A stretch of DNA of 64,000 nucleotides from positions 83,097-147,096 of the forward strand of contig VGSF01000001.1 of NCBI GenBank assembly GCA_016875165.1, given 5' to 3'. The DNA is from Deltaproteobacteria bacterium (GTDB taxonomy: Bacteria > Desulfobacterota > SM23-61). The notes under the pieces were generated by a model. The model made no database searches and had not been told where the DNA came from. It saw only the letters and a program-made list of their open reading frames with translations. The position numbers were made by a program, and so were the translations under genes. This document shows positions 7,970-16,735 of this stretch, piece after piece (the first letter of the stretch is position 1; each line of letters opens with the position of its first letter).

Positions 7970-9121
7970 ATGCCCATACAGCGAAAAAAAATTAAAAGTT
8001 CCCTGGCCCCCGGCTGGTACTTCATGCAGGGAGACGAAGCCTGCGCCGAAGGAGCCATCGCTGCCGGCTGCCGTTTTTATGCCGGCTATCCGATTACCCC
8101 GGCCAGCGAAGTCATGATTCGCATGGTCCATCGCCTCGCGGATATTGACGGAGTTTTCATCCAGATGGAAGACGAAATCGGTTCCATCTCCTCTGTAATC
8201 GGGGCTTCCTGGGCCGGAGCAAAAGCCATGACGGCCACTTCCGGCCCGGGGATTAGTTTAATGGCCGAAGCCGTCGGCTATGCCGTAATTACCGAGACCC
8301 CCTGTGTAATCGTGGACGTCCAGCGCGCCGGTCCGAGCACGGGCCAGGCCACCCGGCCGGCCCAGGGTGACATCATGCAGGTCAAATGGGGCCCCCATGG
8401 AGACAATGAAATTGTGGCCCTGGCCCCATGGTCCGTGCAGGAAATGTACGACCTGACCATCAAGGCTTTCAACTATGCCGAGCGGTTCCGCCTGCCGGCT
8501 TTTATTCTGGCCGACGAAGCTGTGGGCCATCTGCGGGAAACTTTGGTGGTCAAAGAAGAGGTGGAGGTCTGGGATCGTTACAAGGCCCCGGGGCTCCCAC
8601 CTTTTGGAACCGAGGAGCGAAACGGCGTGCCCCCCATGCCTTCCTTTGGAGAAGGGGCCAACCTTTTGGTCACTGGCTCCACCCATGACTCCTGGGGTTT
8701 TCGTAAGACGGCCGATTCCGCGGTTCAGGCCCGGCTGACGGAACGGCTGGTGCTTAAGGTCAGGGATTTTAAAGATGAGGTGATTGAGACGGAATCCTAT
8801 TTTCTGGACGATGCTGAGGTGGGCGTTTTGGCTTATGGATTCACGGCTCGAGCCGCCTTACAGGCGGTCAAAAGACTCAGGAACCAGGGAATGAAGGCCG
8901 GCCTGCTGCGTTTAATCTCCATCTGGCCGTTTGCCGACGAAGCCATCATAAAATTAGGGAAGAAGTGCCGGGTTATCTTCGTTCCAGAAATGAACCGGGG
9001 CCAGGTGGCCGGAGAACTCAAAAAATACACCACGACACCGGTCATTTCCATACCCAAGACCAACGGCGAGGTCATTGAACCCGGGGAGATCGTCGAAGGA
9101 ATTCGGAGGAACATGGCATGA
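7970..9121 (+). CDS. korA: 2-oxoacid:ferredoxin oxidoreductase alpha subunit (operon 2)
   Basis: 383 residues. GDEACAEGAIAAGCRFYAGY, PITPASEV and QMEDEIGSISSVIGASWAG mark the alpha-subunit domain. TATSGPGISLMAE follows. It overlaps korB by 4 bp (ATGA). The protein is clearly paralogous to the alpha subunit at 4890-6044 but well diverged from it, which suggests a different 2-oxoacid substrate (2-oxoglutarate, branched-chain or aryl pyruvate). Sequence alone does not decide which. Confidence 0.9.
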   Translation: MPIQRKKIKSSLAPGWYFMQGDEACAEGAIAAGCRFYAGYPITPASEVMIRMVHRLADIDGVFIQMEDEIGSISSVIGASWAGAKAMTATSGPGISLMAEAVGYAVITETPCVIVDVQRAGPSTGQATRPAQGDIMQVKWGPHGDNEIVALAPWSVQEMYDLTIKAFNYAERFRLPAFILADEAVGHLRETLVVKEEVEVWDRYKAPGLPPFGTEERNGVPPMPSFGEGANLLVTGSTHDSWGFRKTADSAVQARLTERLVLKVRDFKDEVIETESYFLDDAEVGVLAYGFTARAALQAVKRLRNQGMKAGLLRLISIWPFADEAIIKLGKKCRVIFVPEMNRGQVAGELKKYTTTPVISIPKTNGEVIEPGEIVEGIRRNMA

Positions 9122-9900
9122 AGGAGAAAATTTTTCAGATGATCAATACGGAGGCTTTTCCCACGCCCTTCTGCCCGGGATGCGGCCATGGCATATTGAT
9201 GGGCGCTGTCCTTAGGGCCATCGCCGAACTGGAATACGACATGAAGCAGATGCTCTTTGTTTCAGGAATCGGATGTGCAGCCTGGATTCCCAGCCCGCAC
9301 TTCAAGGCCGATACCCTGCATACCCTCCACGGCCGGGCGATCGTTTACGCCACCGGCGCCAAACTTTATAACCCAAAGTTGAAGGTCGTAGTAATCAGCG
9401 GCGACGGCGACTTAAGCGCCATCGGCGGCAACCATCTTATCCACGCTGCCCGGCGCGATATGGATATGACTGTGATTTGCGCCAACAACGCCATTTACGG
9501 CATGACCGGGGGGCAAGTGGCCTCCACCACTCCTCTTGGCTCCATGACCACCACCACGCCCAAAGGAAACCAGGAGCCGCCCTTTGACCTGTGCAAACTT
9601 GTGGAAGGCGCCGGGGCCACTTATGTGGCCCGCCAGTCGGTTGCCGCCCCCATCCCGCTAACCCGTATTCTGAAAAAGGCGATCTCTCACCGGGGCTTTG
9701 CTTTTGTCGAAGCCCTCTCCCCGTGTCCCACCCACTTTGGACGGCGGAACGCCTTCCGCACGGCCTATGATATGATTCAATCCCTGAAAAACAGTTGTAT
9801 CTCGACTGAAAAAATTAGGGGCATGAGCCCGGAAGAGCTCCTGGGCAAAATCATTGTTGGCCAATTGGTGGATAAAGGAACAGAAGGAGGGCGGTCATGA
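9118..9900 (+). CDS. korB: 2-oxoacid:ferredoxin oxidoreductase beta subunit, TPP-binding (operon 2)
   Basis: 260 residues. FCPGCGHGILMGAVLRA, SGIGCAAWIP and GDGDLSAIGGNHLIHAARR with NNAIYGMTGGQ form the cofactor-binding signature. Compared with the operon 1 paralogue it lacks most of the C-terminal charged extension. The start overlaps korA and the end overlaps korC, both by 4 bp, so the three are translationally coupled. Confidence 0.92.
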   Translation: MKEKIFQMINTEAFPTPFCPGCGHGILMGAVLRAIAELEYDMKQMLFVSGIGCAAWIPSPHFKADTLHTLHGRAIVYATGAKLYNPKLKVVVISGDGDLSAIGGNHLIHAARRDMDMTVICANNAIYGMTGGQVASTTPLGSMTTTTPKGNQEPPFDLCKLVEGAGATYVARQSVAAPIPLTRILKKAISHRGFAFVEALSPCPTHFGRRNAFRTAYDMIQSLKNSCISTEKIRGMSPEELLGKIIVGQLVDKGTEGGRS

Positions 9901-10436
9901 TTCAGGTGCGCTTTGCCGGATTGGGCGGTCAAGGCATCCTCTTGATGGGCGAGATTCTGGGAGAAGCTGCGGTCATAGAGAAAAAATACGTGGGTCAGGC
10001 TTCCTCCTATGGCGCCGAAGCCCGGGGCTCTGCCTGTAAGTCCGACGTAGTCATCTCCGATTCCTGGATCGATTACCCCGAGGTCACGGAGGCTGACGTT
10101 CTGGCCTGCATGTCCCAGGGAACCTACGAACAGAATAAAACCAAAGTCAACGCTTCAAGCGGCGTCATTTTCTTCGACTCCCAGATGGTCAAGCCCGACC
10201 CTGCTTCTCCTTTGAAGCATATGCCGGTCCCGGCTACTGAAAAAGCCCTGACGGAATTAGGAAACCGCATGGTGGCCAACATGGTGCTTCTCGGGGCAGT
10301 TGTAAAAGCCCTGAACCTGGTAACAGAAGAATCTCTTAGGCAAGCGCTAACAAGCCGGGTCCCCACCTCGCTGCTAAAATTGAACATAAAAGCCCTTGCT
10401 TTGGGGGTTGAATTGGGTAGAAAAAGAGAAATTTAA
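9897..10436 (+). CDS. korC: 2-oxoacid:ferredoxin oxidoreductase gamma subunit (operon 2)
   Basis: 179 residues with GLGGQGILLMGEILGEAA at the N-terminus and YGAEARGSACKSDVVIS, the gamma-domain hallmarks. It is about 20 residues shorter than the operon 1 gamma subunit because the acidic tail is missing. A TRAP transporter follows 92 bp downstream on the same strand. The transporter might import a substrate feeding this oxidoreductase, but that link rests on position only. Confidence 0.9.
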   Translation: MIQVRFAGLGGQGILLMGEILGEAAVIEKKYVGQASSYGAEARGSACKSDVVISDSWIDYPEVTEADVLACMSQGTYEQNKTKVNASSGVIFFDSQMVKPDPASPLKHMPVPATEKALTELGNRMVANMVLLGAVVKALNLVTEESLRQALTSRVPTSLLKLNIKALALGVELGRKREI

Positions 10437-10528
10437 ATCTATTGGGCAATTTCTGTGGGCCATAAGAGAAATATTTTACCTCTTGTAAGCCACGGGCTTC
10501 GGCCTATTAAAGAAAGGAGGGTAAGGAG

Positions 10529-11530
10529 ATGAAAAAAATAATCTTGTGGGGATTACTTCTGGTATTTACTATGGTGGGGTTGGGTTTAGCCGCCTCTGCC
10601 AAAGCGTCGACCATCAAGTGGGATTTGCCGGTGGTTTGGCCCGCTGGGAACTTCCACACCGTGGGTTGTATGGAATTCGCCAAGTTGATCGACACCCGGA
10701 CTAAAGGACAATTAAAGATCATCGTTCACCCTGGAGGAGCTCTGGGATACAAAGGCCCGGAAATGCTCAAGGTCGTAAGAGATGGTCTCGCCCCGATAGG
10801 TGAAATGCTGCTCACGGGCCTGGTGGGGGATGAGCCTTTTCTGGGTCTTACGAGCATGCCCTTCCTGATGAAGAGCTACGACGAGGCTTCTCGACTCCTG
10901 AGCATCTCCCGTCCTTACTACGATAAAATTGCGGCGCGCTGGAAGCAGAAGTTTCTTTACACCTCCCCCTGGTCGCCGAGCGGCATCTACACCAAAAAAC
11001 CCGTCGCGTCCATGGCCTACTTCAAGGGGCTGAAGACCAGGGGCTATGATAAAAACTCAGCCGAATTCACCAAACTCGTCGGGGGAGTCCCGATTGTTCT
11101 GCCTTGGGGTGAAGTATATGCGGCCCTGGCTGCCGGAGTGATCGACTCCGTCATCACGAGCACAATCAGCGGCGTGGATGGGAAGTTATGGGAGGTTACG
11201 CCTCATTTCCAACGCCTTGAATTTGCCTTTCCCCTGGATGCCGTGACGGTGAACCTGGATGCCTGGAAAAAATTGCCTGATGACCTCAAAAAAATTGTCC
11301 TGGATACAGCCCGGGAAATGGAATCAAAACAATGGGTAGTTAGTAAGGAAACGGACAAGAAGTGTGAAGAAAGATTGCTTAAAGAAGGGGTTAAAATAAT
11401 TCATCCCACTCCAGAGATGGTCGCTAAGTACGGCGAAATTGGCAAGACGATCTGGGCGGATTGGGTTAAGGTGGCCGGCCCGGATGCGGAAGCGACCTTA
11501 AAGGAGTTCTTGGCGGCTGTCCGCAGATGA
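10529..11530 (+). CDS. TRAP transporter substrate-binding protein (DctP family), system 1
   Basis: 333 residues with a signal peptide (MKKIILWGLLLVFTMVGLGL, then cleavage near AKA). The mature part has the DctP fold pattern: FAKLIDTRTKGQLKI near the N-terminus and GEVYAALAAGVIDSV in the middle. It binds an organic anion, probably a carboxylate, in the periplasm and delivers it to the membrane pair encoded downstream. Strong ribosome binding site AAGGAGGG. The family usually carries a conserved Arg contacting the carboxylate, not mapped here. Substrate unknown. Confidence 0.87.
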   Translation: MKKIILWGLLLVFTMVGLGLAASAKASTIKWDLPVVWPAGNFHTVGCMEFAKLIDTRTKGQLKIIVHPGGALGYKGPEMLKVVRDGLAPIGEMLLTGLVGDEPFLGLTSMPFLMKSYDEASRLLSISRPYYDKIAARWKQKFLYTSPWSPSGIYTKKPVASMAYFKGLKTRGYDKNSAEFTKLVGGVPIVLPWGEVYAALAAGVIDSVITSTISGVDGKLWEVTPHFQRLEFAFPLDAVTVNLDAWKKLPDDLKKIVLDTAREMESKQWVVSKETDKKCEERLLKEGVKIIHPTPEMVAKYGEIGKTIWADWVKVAGPDAEATLKEFLAAVRR

Positions 11531-11611
11531 AGTCCGATTTCCAGGAGGCCGGGGAGTTAAAGCTCCCGGTCTCACCCTTCAATAACCTTTAGAAGGGAGC
11601 AGCCGTTCTCC

Positions 11612-12121
11612 ATGACGAATAAAATCGTGACCGGTATTAACCAGCTTTCCCACGCGGGAGGGGTGGCAGCCAGCGTTTTGATTCTGGCCATCTCCCTGCT
11701 GATCCTGTTAGAGATCATCTTACGCACGGTCTTTGCCGCGACTACCTTAATCGCCGATGAGTACGCCGCGTATTTTCTGGCCTGCCTGGTATTCCTGGGC
11801 TTGGCTTACACCTTAAAGACCGAAGGGCACATCCGCATAAGGCTCCTTTTGTCCCGTCTGTCGCCCAAGGGCCAGGCTTATTTGAACCTGATTTGCTCGG
11901 CGGTGGCCTTAATTTTTTTAATCTATCTCTCCTGGCATATACGGGAGTTGTTTTACGCCTCCGTGATTTCAGACTCCAGGTCTTTGCACCCATCCAGAAC
12001 ACCGATTTATATTCCCCAATTCTTTTTACTGGTGGGCTCTTTTCTAATGACGCTCCAGCTGGGGGCCAATATTTTGACCAGCATCATTTCCCTCAGATCC
12101 TCAAAAGAGCAAAACGAATAA
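11612..12121 (+). CDS. TRAP transporter small membrane subunit (DctQ family), system 1
   Basis: 169 residues with four hydrophobic segments. The DEYAAYFLACLVFLGLAYTL segment, with the conserved WDEY-like acidic position, is typical of DctQ. GHIRIRLLL, following the second helix, is also a DctQ hallmark. It forms the small membrane subunit partnering DctM. It lies 81 bp after the binding protein and 39 bp before the large subunit. Confidence 0.87.
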   Translation: MTNKIVTGINQLSHAGGVAASVLILAISLLILLEIILRTVFAATTLIADEYAAYFLACLVFLGLAYTLKTEGHIRIRLLLSRLSPKGQAYLNLICSAVALIFLIYLSWHIRELFYASVISDSRSLHPSRTPIYIPQFFLLVGSFLMTLQLGANILTSIISLRSSKEQNE

Positions 12122-12160
12122 CCTTCAGGACTTTAGATTTTACGGTACGGAGAAAAGGAG

Positions 12161-13465
12161 ATGGACATCGTCTGGGTTATAGCCGTCGTCCTGGGAAGCA
12201 TTTTCCTCTTACTCGGAGCGGGCGTATGGATTGCGATTTCTTTAGCCATAGCGGGAATAATAGGGATTTACTTCTTTACTGGAATTCCGCCGGGAAAAGT
12301 TTTGGGAATGATTGCCTGGAACACCAACAACAGCTGGGCGCTGACCTGTCTCCCCCTCTTTGTTTTCATGGGTGAAATATTGTACCGCACCAAACTCAGC
12401 GAGCAGCTATTCGACGGACTGGCCCCCTGGATTTACCGGTTGCCCGGTAAGTTACTGCACACCAACGTGCTGGCCTGCGCTATGTTCGCCGCCGTGAGCG
12501 GGTCGAGCGCAGCCACCACAGCTACCATAGGGAGGGTCACTCTCGCCGAGTTCAAAAAGTTAAACTATGACCTTCCGTTATCCATCGGCTCGCTGGCGGG
12601 AGCCGGTACGTTAGGCTTCCTCATCCCCCCGAGCATCATCATGATTATCTACGGAGTGCTGGCGGAAGTATCCATCGGCAAACTATTCATTGCGGGTGTG
12701 CTCCCCGGGCTTATGGTGGCGGGGATTTACATGGTTTACATAATCATCAGAGGTCTCATTAACCCGGGTCTAACCCCGGCGATGGTGACGGAATATAGCT
12801 GGAGAGACCGGCTTCGATCCATTCCAAAAATCATGCCCACCGTTTTTCTCATTGCCCTGGTCCTAGGCAGTATTTACGCGGGGTGGGCAACGCCGACCGA
12901 AGCGGCGGCCTGTGGAGTGGGAGGATCCCTCCTGGTGGCGGCCATGTCTCGAACCCTGAACTGGAAAACTTTCACGGAAAGCCTGATGGCCGCCACCCGC
13001 ACCACCTGTATGATTTGTTTCATAGTAACAGGAGCTGCCTTTCTGTCCGTAGCCGTCGGGTACCTGGGTATTCCCCGTCAGTTAGCCGAGATCATAGCCT
13101 CCTTTAAACTCTCCCCGTACTTGCTCCTCATTACCCTATCCGTATTTTATTTAATTCTGGGGTGTTTACTCGACGGTATATCCATGGTGGTCATGACCCT
13201 GCCCATCGTTTTACCCCTGATAACCGGGGCTGGATTCGATCTCGTGTGGTTCGGCATCTTTGTGGTGCTCATGGTGGAATTAGCCCAGATTACCCCCCCC
13301 GTGGGGTTTAACCTATTTGTAATCCAGGGATTAACCGGGCATGAAATAGGGTCTATCGCCAGAAACGCCCTGCCTTTCTTTTTCCTGATGCTTCTGGCAA
13401 CCGCCATCCTGGCCATCTTTCCAGAAATAGCCTTGTGGCTGCCCAGGTTGATGATCGGACGATGA
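12161..13465 (+). CDS. TRAP transporter large membrane subunit (DctM family), system 1
   Basis: 434 residues with about a dozen hydrophobic helices. FAAVSGSSAATTATIGRV and GTLGFLIPPSIIMIIYGVL are the DctM signatures, and TPTEAAACGVGG and ITPPVGFNLFVIQG recur in the second half. It catalyses Na+- or H+-driven uptake of the solute delivered by the binding protein. A GGAG ribosome binding site is 8 nt before the ATG. Last gene of the kor-TRAP run. Element E follows at 13598. Confidence 0.92.
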   Translation: MDIVWVIAVVLGSIFLLLGAGVWIAISLAIAGIIGIYFFTGIPPGKVLGMIAWNTNNSWALTCLPLFVFMGEILYRTKLSEQLFDGLAPWIYRLPGKLLHTNVLACAMFAAVSGSSAATTATIGRVTLAEFKKLNYDLPLSIGSLAGAGTLGFLIPPSIIMIIYGVLAEVSIGKLFIAGVLPGLMVAGIYMVYIIIRGLINPGLTPAMVTEYSWRDRLRSIPKIMPTVFLIALVLGSIYAGWATPTEAAACGVGGSLLVAAMSRTLNWKTFTESLMAATRTTCMICFIVTGAAFLSVAVGYLGIPRQLAEIIASFKLSPYLLLITLSVFYLILGCLLDGISMVVMTLPIVLPLITGAGFDLVWFGIFVVLMVELAQITPPVGFNLFVIQGLTGHEIGSIARNALPFFFLMLLATAILAIFPEIALWLPRLMIGR

Positions 13466-13597
13466 CTCTACCCTTTCTCCCCCCTCTCTTCAAACCAACA
13501 TGATCAAAAAAGCCTACCTGGAATTGTAAAAACCGTGAGTTGGGTGTGGAGAGTAGTGAGTAGTTACAACTCCCAACTCACTATTTACTACTTACTT

Positions 13598-13728
13598 GAG
13601 CCTCTTGCAAAAGTATTTTTTTGTGGTTCGACAAGCTCACCACGAACGGAAAAACTAAATAATTTCAACCTAAGCCCGTTCACCCTGAGCCTGTCGAAGG
13701 GTAAATTACGGACTTTTGCAGAAGCTCA
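13598..13728. repeat. Repeat element E, copy 1
   Basis: Ends GAGCCTCTTGCAAAAGT and ACTTTTGCAGAAGCTC are near-inverted. The inside carries GGTTCGACAAGCTCACC and CCCTGAGCCTGTCGAAGGG. A longer copy in reverse orientation lies at 21086-21279. It overlaps the 3' end of the small minus-strand frame at 13680-13853. Nothing else was seen in 13466-13597. Confidence 0.7.
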
Positions 13729-13853
13729 CTTTTTACCTGTTTCTCCTCGGGAGAAATTTCTTTGGCTTTGGCCAGAGATAGGCAGAGCCGCCGCAACTGC
13801 GAAACGAGTTTAAGGCGGGCAGAAATTGCTTTCGCGGACATGTCAACTTTCAT
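13680..13853 (-). CDS. Small hypothetical protein, probable partner of the adjacent nucleotidyltransferase; 3' end replaced by a repeat
   Basis: 57 residues from ATG at 13853, beginning MKVDMSAKAISARLKLVSQL. This resembles the short proteins (DMS.EAI..RL..) often encoded immediately after MNT-like nucleotidyltransferase genes, though I recall that only as a pattern. Its start overlaps the end of the upstream nucleotidyltransferase frame by 11 bp, suggesting a two-gene module. From residue about 44 the sequence (LLQKSVIYPSTGSG) is encoded by element E, which also supplies the stop. The original C-terminus is therefore lost or was always near there. Function unknown. Confidence 0.5.
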   Translation of the reverse strand: MKVDMSAKAISARLKLVSQLRRLCLSLAKAKEISPEEKQVKSELLQKSVIYPSTGSG

Positions 13854-14311
13854 ACGATTCCTCCTTTAACTTCTTAATATCATCAAGATCCTGCCCGCTT
13901 CCCCGGAGAGATTTCAAGGAAATCAACCCTTCGCGAGACACAACCCAAATTTTTCCACTTTCCCAGGATACTTCCTGCCGGCTCTTCCAGACCTGTTCGA
14001 TCTCCGAAGAGACCAGAAGCAGATCCAGCGAGAGGATATCCCCGGTTTCCGAATCGATTTTTGAAAAGCGGTTAATTTCAATTGCCCCGTGCGCAAAAAT
14101 CATAGGCTCAGCTTTCAAATTATATCCTAACTCCTGTGCCAGGGATTGAATTTCAGGAAGAGAAGCTTTCGCAATCAAAAGATCGATACCAACCGTGGCC
14201 CGCGGAATCCCATAAACCGCCAAAGCCAACCCGCCGCATACGGCATATTCGGTCTTTGTTGCGTTTAGCCGGTCGACCCAGAGTCTTTAGCTCTTCATAG
14301 AGATCCAACAT
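13843..14311 (-). pseudogene. Frameshifted nucleotidyltransferase-like protein (MNT/AbiEii-type)
   Basis: The best open frame (13843-14229) begins inside a domain at ALAVYGIPRATVGIDLLI, a nucleotidyltransferase-like G-[GS]-A-Y segment with the acidic pair shifted to GID. Upstream, ATG at 14311 starts MLDLYEELKTL in another frame. Removing one G near 14277-14279 joins it to VDRLNATKTEYAVCGGLALA in the correct frame. That gives about 155 residues, a normal length. The gene therefore looks broken by a one-base insertion, or the read has an error there. With the following small frame it resembles a toxin/antitoxin or orphan nucleotidyltransferase module. Confidence 0.6.
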
Positions 14312-14486
14312 GATTTCTTATTCTACTATTTTTTTACCCAGAGTTCAGCTATTATACCACGAAGGCGGCAGCACGGACTTACAGAATCATGATTTGCTTC
14401 TCCGCGATCCGAAATTAGATAATATTTTGTTGCCAGGTTCAAACCTTTCAAGGTATTGCCCGCAGAATATTTCTATGATATGATAT

Positions 14487-14502
14487 GATGTATGTATACA
14501 TC
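14487..14502 (+). promoter_or_regulatory. Putative operator of the RHH/PIN module
   Basis: GATGTAT-GT-ATACATC is a perfect 7-bp inverted repeat with a 2-bp centre, 17 bp before the antitoxin start, overlapping TATGAT sequences that could serve as a -10. Ribbon-helix-helix antitoxins usually bind such sites to repress their own operon. AAAGGAGG at 14507-14514 is the ribosome binding site. Confidence 0.5.
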
Positions 14503-14519
14503 GTTTAAAGGAGGTTTAA

Positions 14520-14780
14520 ATGGTGCGAACCCAAATTTATTTGGATCAGGCTCTTAAAAGGGCACTGAGCCGAGAGAGTCATCACCGCCGGGTCACCGTA
14601 TCAGAGTTGATTAGACAGGCAATCGAGCAATTTCTGAAAAAGGGGACGTTTAAATTCAACGAGGCTTTAGAGGAAAGTTTCGGCCTCTGGAGCAAGCGAA
14701 AGGATATTGGGAATACTTCCACATATGTTAGGAAGATCCGCCGGGAGTGGGAAAAGCGGGAGAAGATGGGTAAGGGATGA
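14520..14780 (+). CDS. Ribbon-helix-helix (CopG-like) antitoxin
   Basis: 86 residues. VRTQIYLDQALKRALSRES and VTVSELIRQAIEQFLK form the beta strand and two helices of a ribbon-helix-helix DNA-binding domain. The remainder is a charged tail that would contact the toxin. Strong ribosome binding site, and an inverted repeat just upstream likely acts as the autoregulatory operator. It overlaps the PIN-domain gene by 4 bp, the standard antitoxin-toxin arrangement. Confidence 0.8.
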   Translation: MVRTQIYLDQALKRALSRESHHRRVTVSELIRQAIEQFLKKGTFKFNEALEESFGLWSKRKDIGNTSTYVRKIRREWEKREKMGKG

Positions 14781-15166
14781 ATGCTTGCCTAATTGACACC
14801 GATGTGCTCGTCGACCATCTTCGCGGTGAAGAGAAAGCATATAAATTTTTGGAACATATGAACGCCCGGGAAGCCACTGTCTTTTATTCTGTTATCAGTA
14901 AGGCTGAAATTTATTCAGGGATTATGCCGGAGGAAGAAGAAAGCGTCGCTTCCCTTTTTGAGGGTATGGAAGAAGTCCCGGTCGACGGCAGGGTGGCTGA
15001 AGATGCAGGAAGGTACCGGAAAGCATTCTTGGCCTCTCACCGGCTTTTATTACCCGATGCCCTGATTGCCGCCTCCGCCAAAAGAGCCGGGGCTGTCTTA
15101 GTTACGCTCAATAAAAGGCATTACCCCATGACAGATGTTGAAATCCAAATTCCTTACAAGAAGTAA
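14777..15166 (+). CDS. vapC: PIN-domain toxin (VapC-like ribonuclease)
   Basis: 129 residues. LIDTDVLVDHLRG places the first PIN-domain aspartates at the N-terminus. SKAEIYSG supplies the conserved glutamate and LLPDALIAASA the later aspartate, completing the Mg-binding acidic set. VapC toxins cleave tRNA or rRNA when free of antitoxin. The gene overlaps its antitoxin by 4 bp. The module looks intact, in contrast to the decayed one 200 bp upstream. Confidence 0.85.
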   Translation: MNACLIDTDVLVDHLRGEEKAYKFLEHMNAREATVFYSVISKAEIYSGIMPEEEESVASLFEGMEEVPVDGRVAEDAGRYRKAFLASHRLLLPDALIAASAKRAGAVLVTLNKRHYPMTDVEIQIPYKK

Positions 15167-15468
15167 TGCACGATTTATTGGAAAAGCCAGAAAACAGAAA
15201 TCCAGAATTCAGAAAACAACTACCGGGGAGAAACAGCCAGATGAAACCCGTTGCTTGAGGTCCTGAATGACGGATCGAGCCACTGGTTGGATGCTCGTAC
15301 GATTCTTTGACCGCTCAGAGTGGAAGTAATGAAACCCTGCGCTTTTTAACCCGTTCGCGCCTGGGCGTAAACAATCTCTGAGGAAAACAGGAGGAAAGAA
15401 AAGAAAATGAGATCCTCCATGGCATGAAGGTATTTCACCATTCCCAACTTACTACTTACTTTTACTGC
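15167..15468. other. Gene-free spacer between convergent vapC and sucC
   Basis: No convincing gene, RNA or terminator was recognised. A short CAGAATTCAG-type microrepeat at about 15202-15214 is shared with the spacers near 3280 and 25400. Confidence 0.4.
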
Positions 15469-16638
15469 TTATTTCTTTTTCTTTACCAGTTCGATGATTT
15501 TCTGGGCGGCTTCGCGCATGCTTTTGTAGGTCATGATGTTCAAGTCGGACTCCTGCAGAATCTTCCTGCCCAATTCCACGTTGGTTCCTTCCATCCTTAC
15601 CACTAAAGGAATGGTCAAAGGATTCTCCCGGAGCGCATCTACAATTCCCTGGGCATAACTGTCGCAGCGGGTGATGCCCCCGAACATATTGACAAAAATT
15701 CCTTTGACTTTAGGATCGGCACAAAGAAGGCCAAAGGCGTTGCGGATTACGTCTTTGGTTGCTCCGGCTCCGGCATCCAAAAAATTGGCCGGCTCTCCCT
15801 TATAATAACGAAGGAGATCTAAGGTAGCCATACCCAGGCCAGCCCCATTGACAATGCAGCCGATATTCCCCGGAAGGTTGATAAAATTCAAATTAAGCCT
15901 GGCAGCTTCTACATCCCGGGGATCCTCCTGCTCTATGTCCCGCAGGGCCATGATTTCTGGATGGCGGTACAGGGCATTGTCGTCGATGTTCATTTTTACA
16001 TCCAGAGCAACTAAATCTCCTGCTGTGGTCAACACCAGAGGGTTGATTTCGGCCAGAGAACAGTCATTATCCATGAATGCCCGGAAGAGGCCGAAGGCAA
16101 TGGCTGCGCCCTTCCCTATGTTGCCGCCTTCCAGACCCATGTTAATGGCTAACCTGCGTCCCTGAAAAAAGGTAAAACCACACCCCGGTTCCGAAATCAT
16201 TTTGTGGATTTTTTCTGGCGATCTGGATCCAATTTCCTCAATATCCACTCCGCCTTCGGCGCACCCGATCACTGCTATCTTGCCCTGCCCACGGTCAATC
16301 GTTACCCCCAAATAAAGCTCCCGAGCGATGGAAAGGCGTTCTTCCACCAGCACCCGGCTTACGGGTTTTCCCTGCGCCCGCGTCTGTGGAGTAATCAGCT
16401 TAGCCCCGAACATCTGCCGGGCGAAGCCCGCAACCTCAGAGGCATCCATGGCTCCCCGGATTCCTCCCGCTTTTCCACGGCCTCCGGCATGCACCTGCGC
16501 CTTAACCACATAAGGGCCGGGCCCGATCGCCTGGGCGGCCGCTTCCGCCTCTTTGAGGTGGAAAGCCACTCGTCCCTTCGGAATTTTTATTCCGTACCGT
16601 GAGAGAATTTCCTTGGCCTGATATTCATGAATGTTCAT
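15469..16638 (-). CDS. sucC: Succinyl-CoA synthetase (ligase) beta subunit
   Basis: About 389 residues, normal for SucC. MNIHEYQAKEILSRYGI is the canonical start of the ATP-grasp domain, and the C-terminal part carries NIGCIVNGAGLGMATLDL and FVNMFGGITRCD, which bind the active-site phosphohistidine loop. ATG at 16638 is chosen over GTG at 16644 because the family starts at MNIHEYQ and GGAG lies 6 nt upstream. Follows sdhB after a 383-bp spacer with a palindromic repeat. Its partner sucD is 8 kb away. Confidence 0.93.
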   Translation of the reverse strand: MNIHEYQAKEILSRYGIKIPKGRVAFHLKEAEAAAQAIGPGPYVVKAQVHAGGRGKAGGIRGAMDASEVAGFARQMFGAKLITPQTRAQGKPVSRVLVEERLSIARELYLGVTIDRGQGKIAVIGCAEGGVDIEEIGSRSPEKIHKMISEPGCGFTFFQGRRLAINMGLEGGNIGKGAAIAFGLFRAFMDNDCSLAEINPLVLTTAGDLVALDVKMNIDDNALYRHPEIMALRDIEQEDPRDVEAARLNLNFINLPGNIGCIVNGAGLGMATLDLLRYYKGEPANFLDAGAGATKDVIRNAFGLLCADPKVKGIFVNMFGGITRCDSYAQGIVDALRENPLTIPLVVRMEGTNVELGRKILQESDLNIMTYKSMREAAQKIIELVKKKK

Positions 16639-16735
16639 AGGCACTCCGACAGCAATCCAGCCTTACCATGATCGTAAAGGGTTCAAGGGTTCGAGGGAAG
16701 TTTAGGTTCAGAATTTGGTTGACAAATTTCAACGT

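Noticed and set aside
15240..15320. tRNA-like stretch (GGTCCTGAATGACGG...)
   Set aside because: No acceptor-stem pairing or T-loop GGTTCRA at the right distance could be found.
15424..15606. 60-codon plus-strand frame at the sucC 3' end
   Set aside because: Mostly antisense to sucC, no ribosome binding site and no domain.
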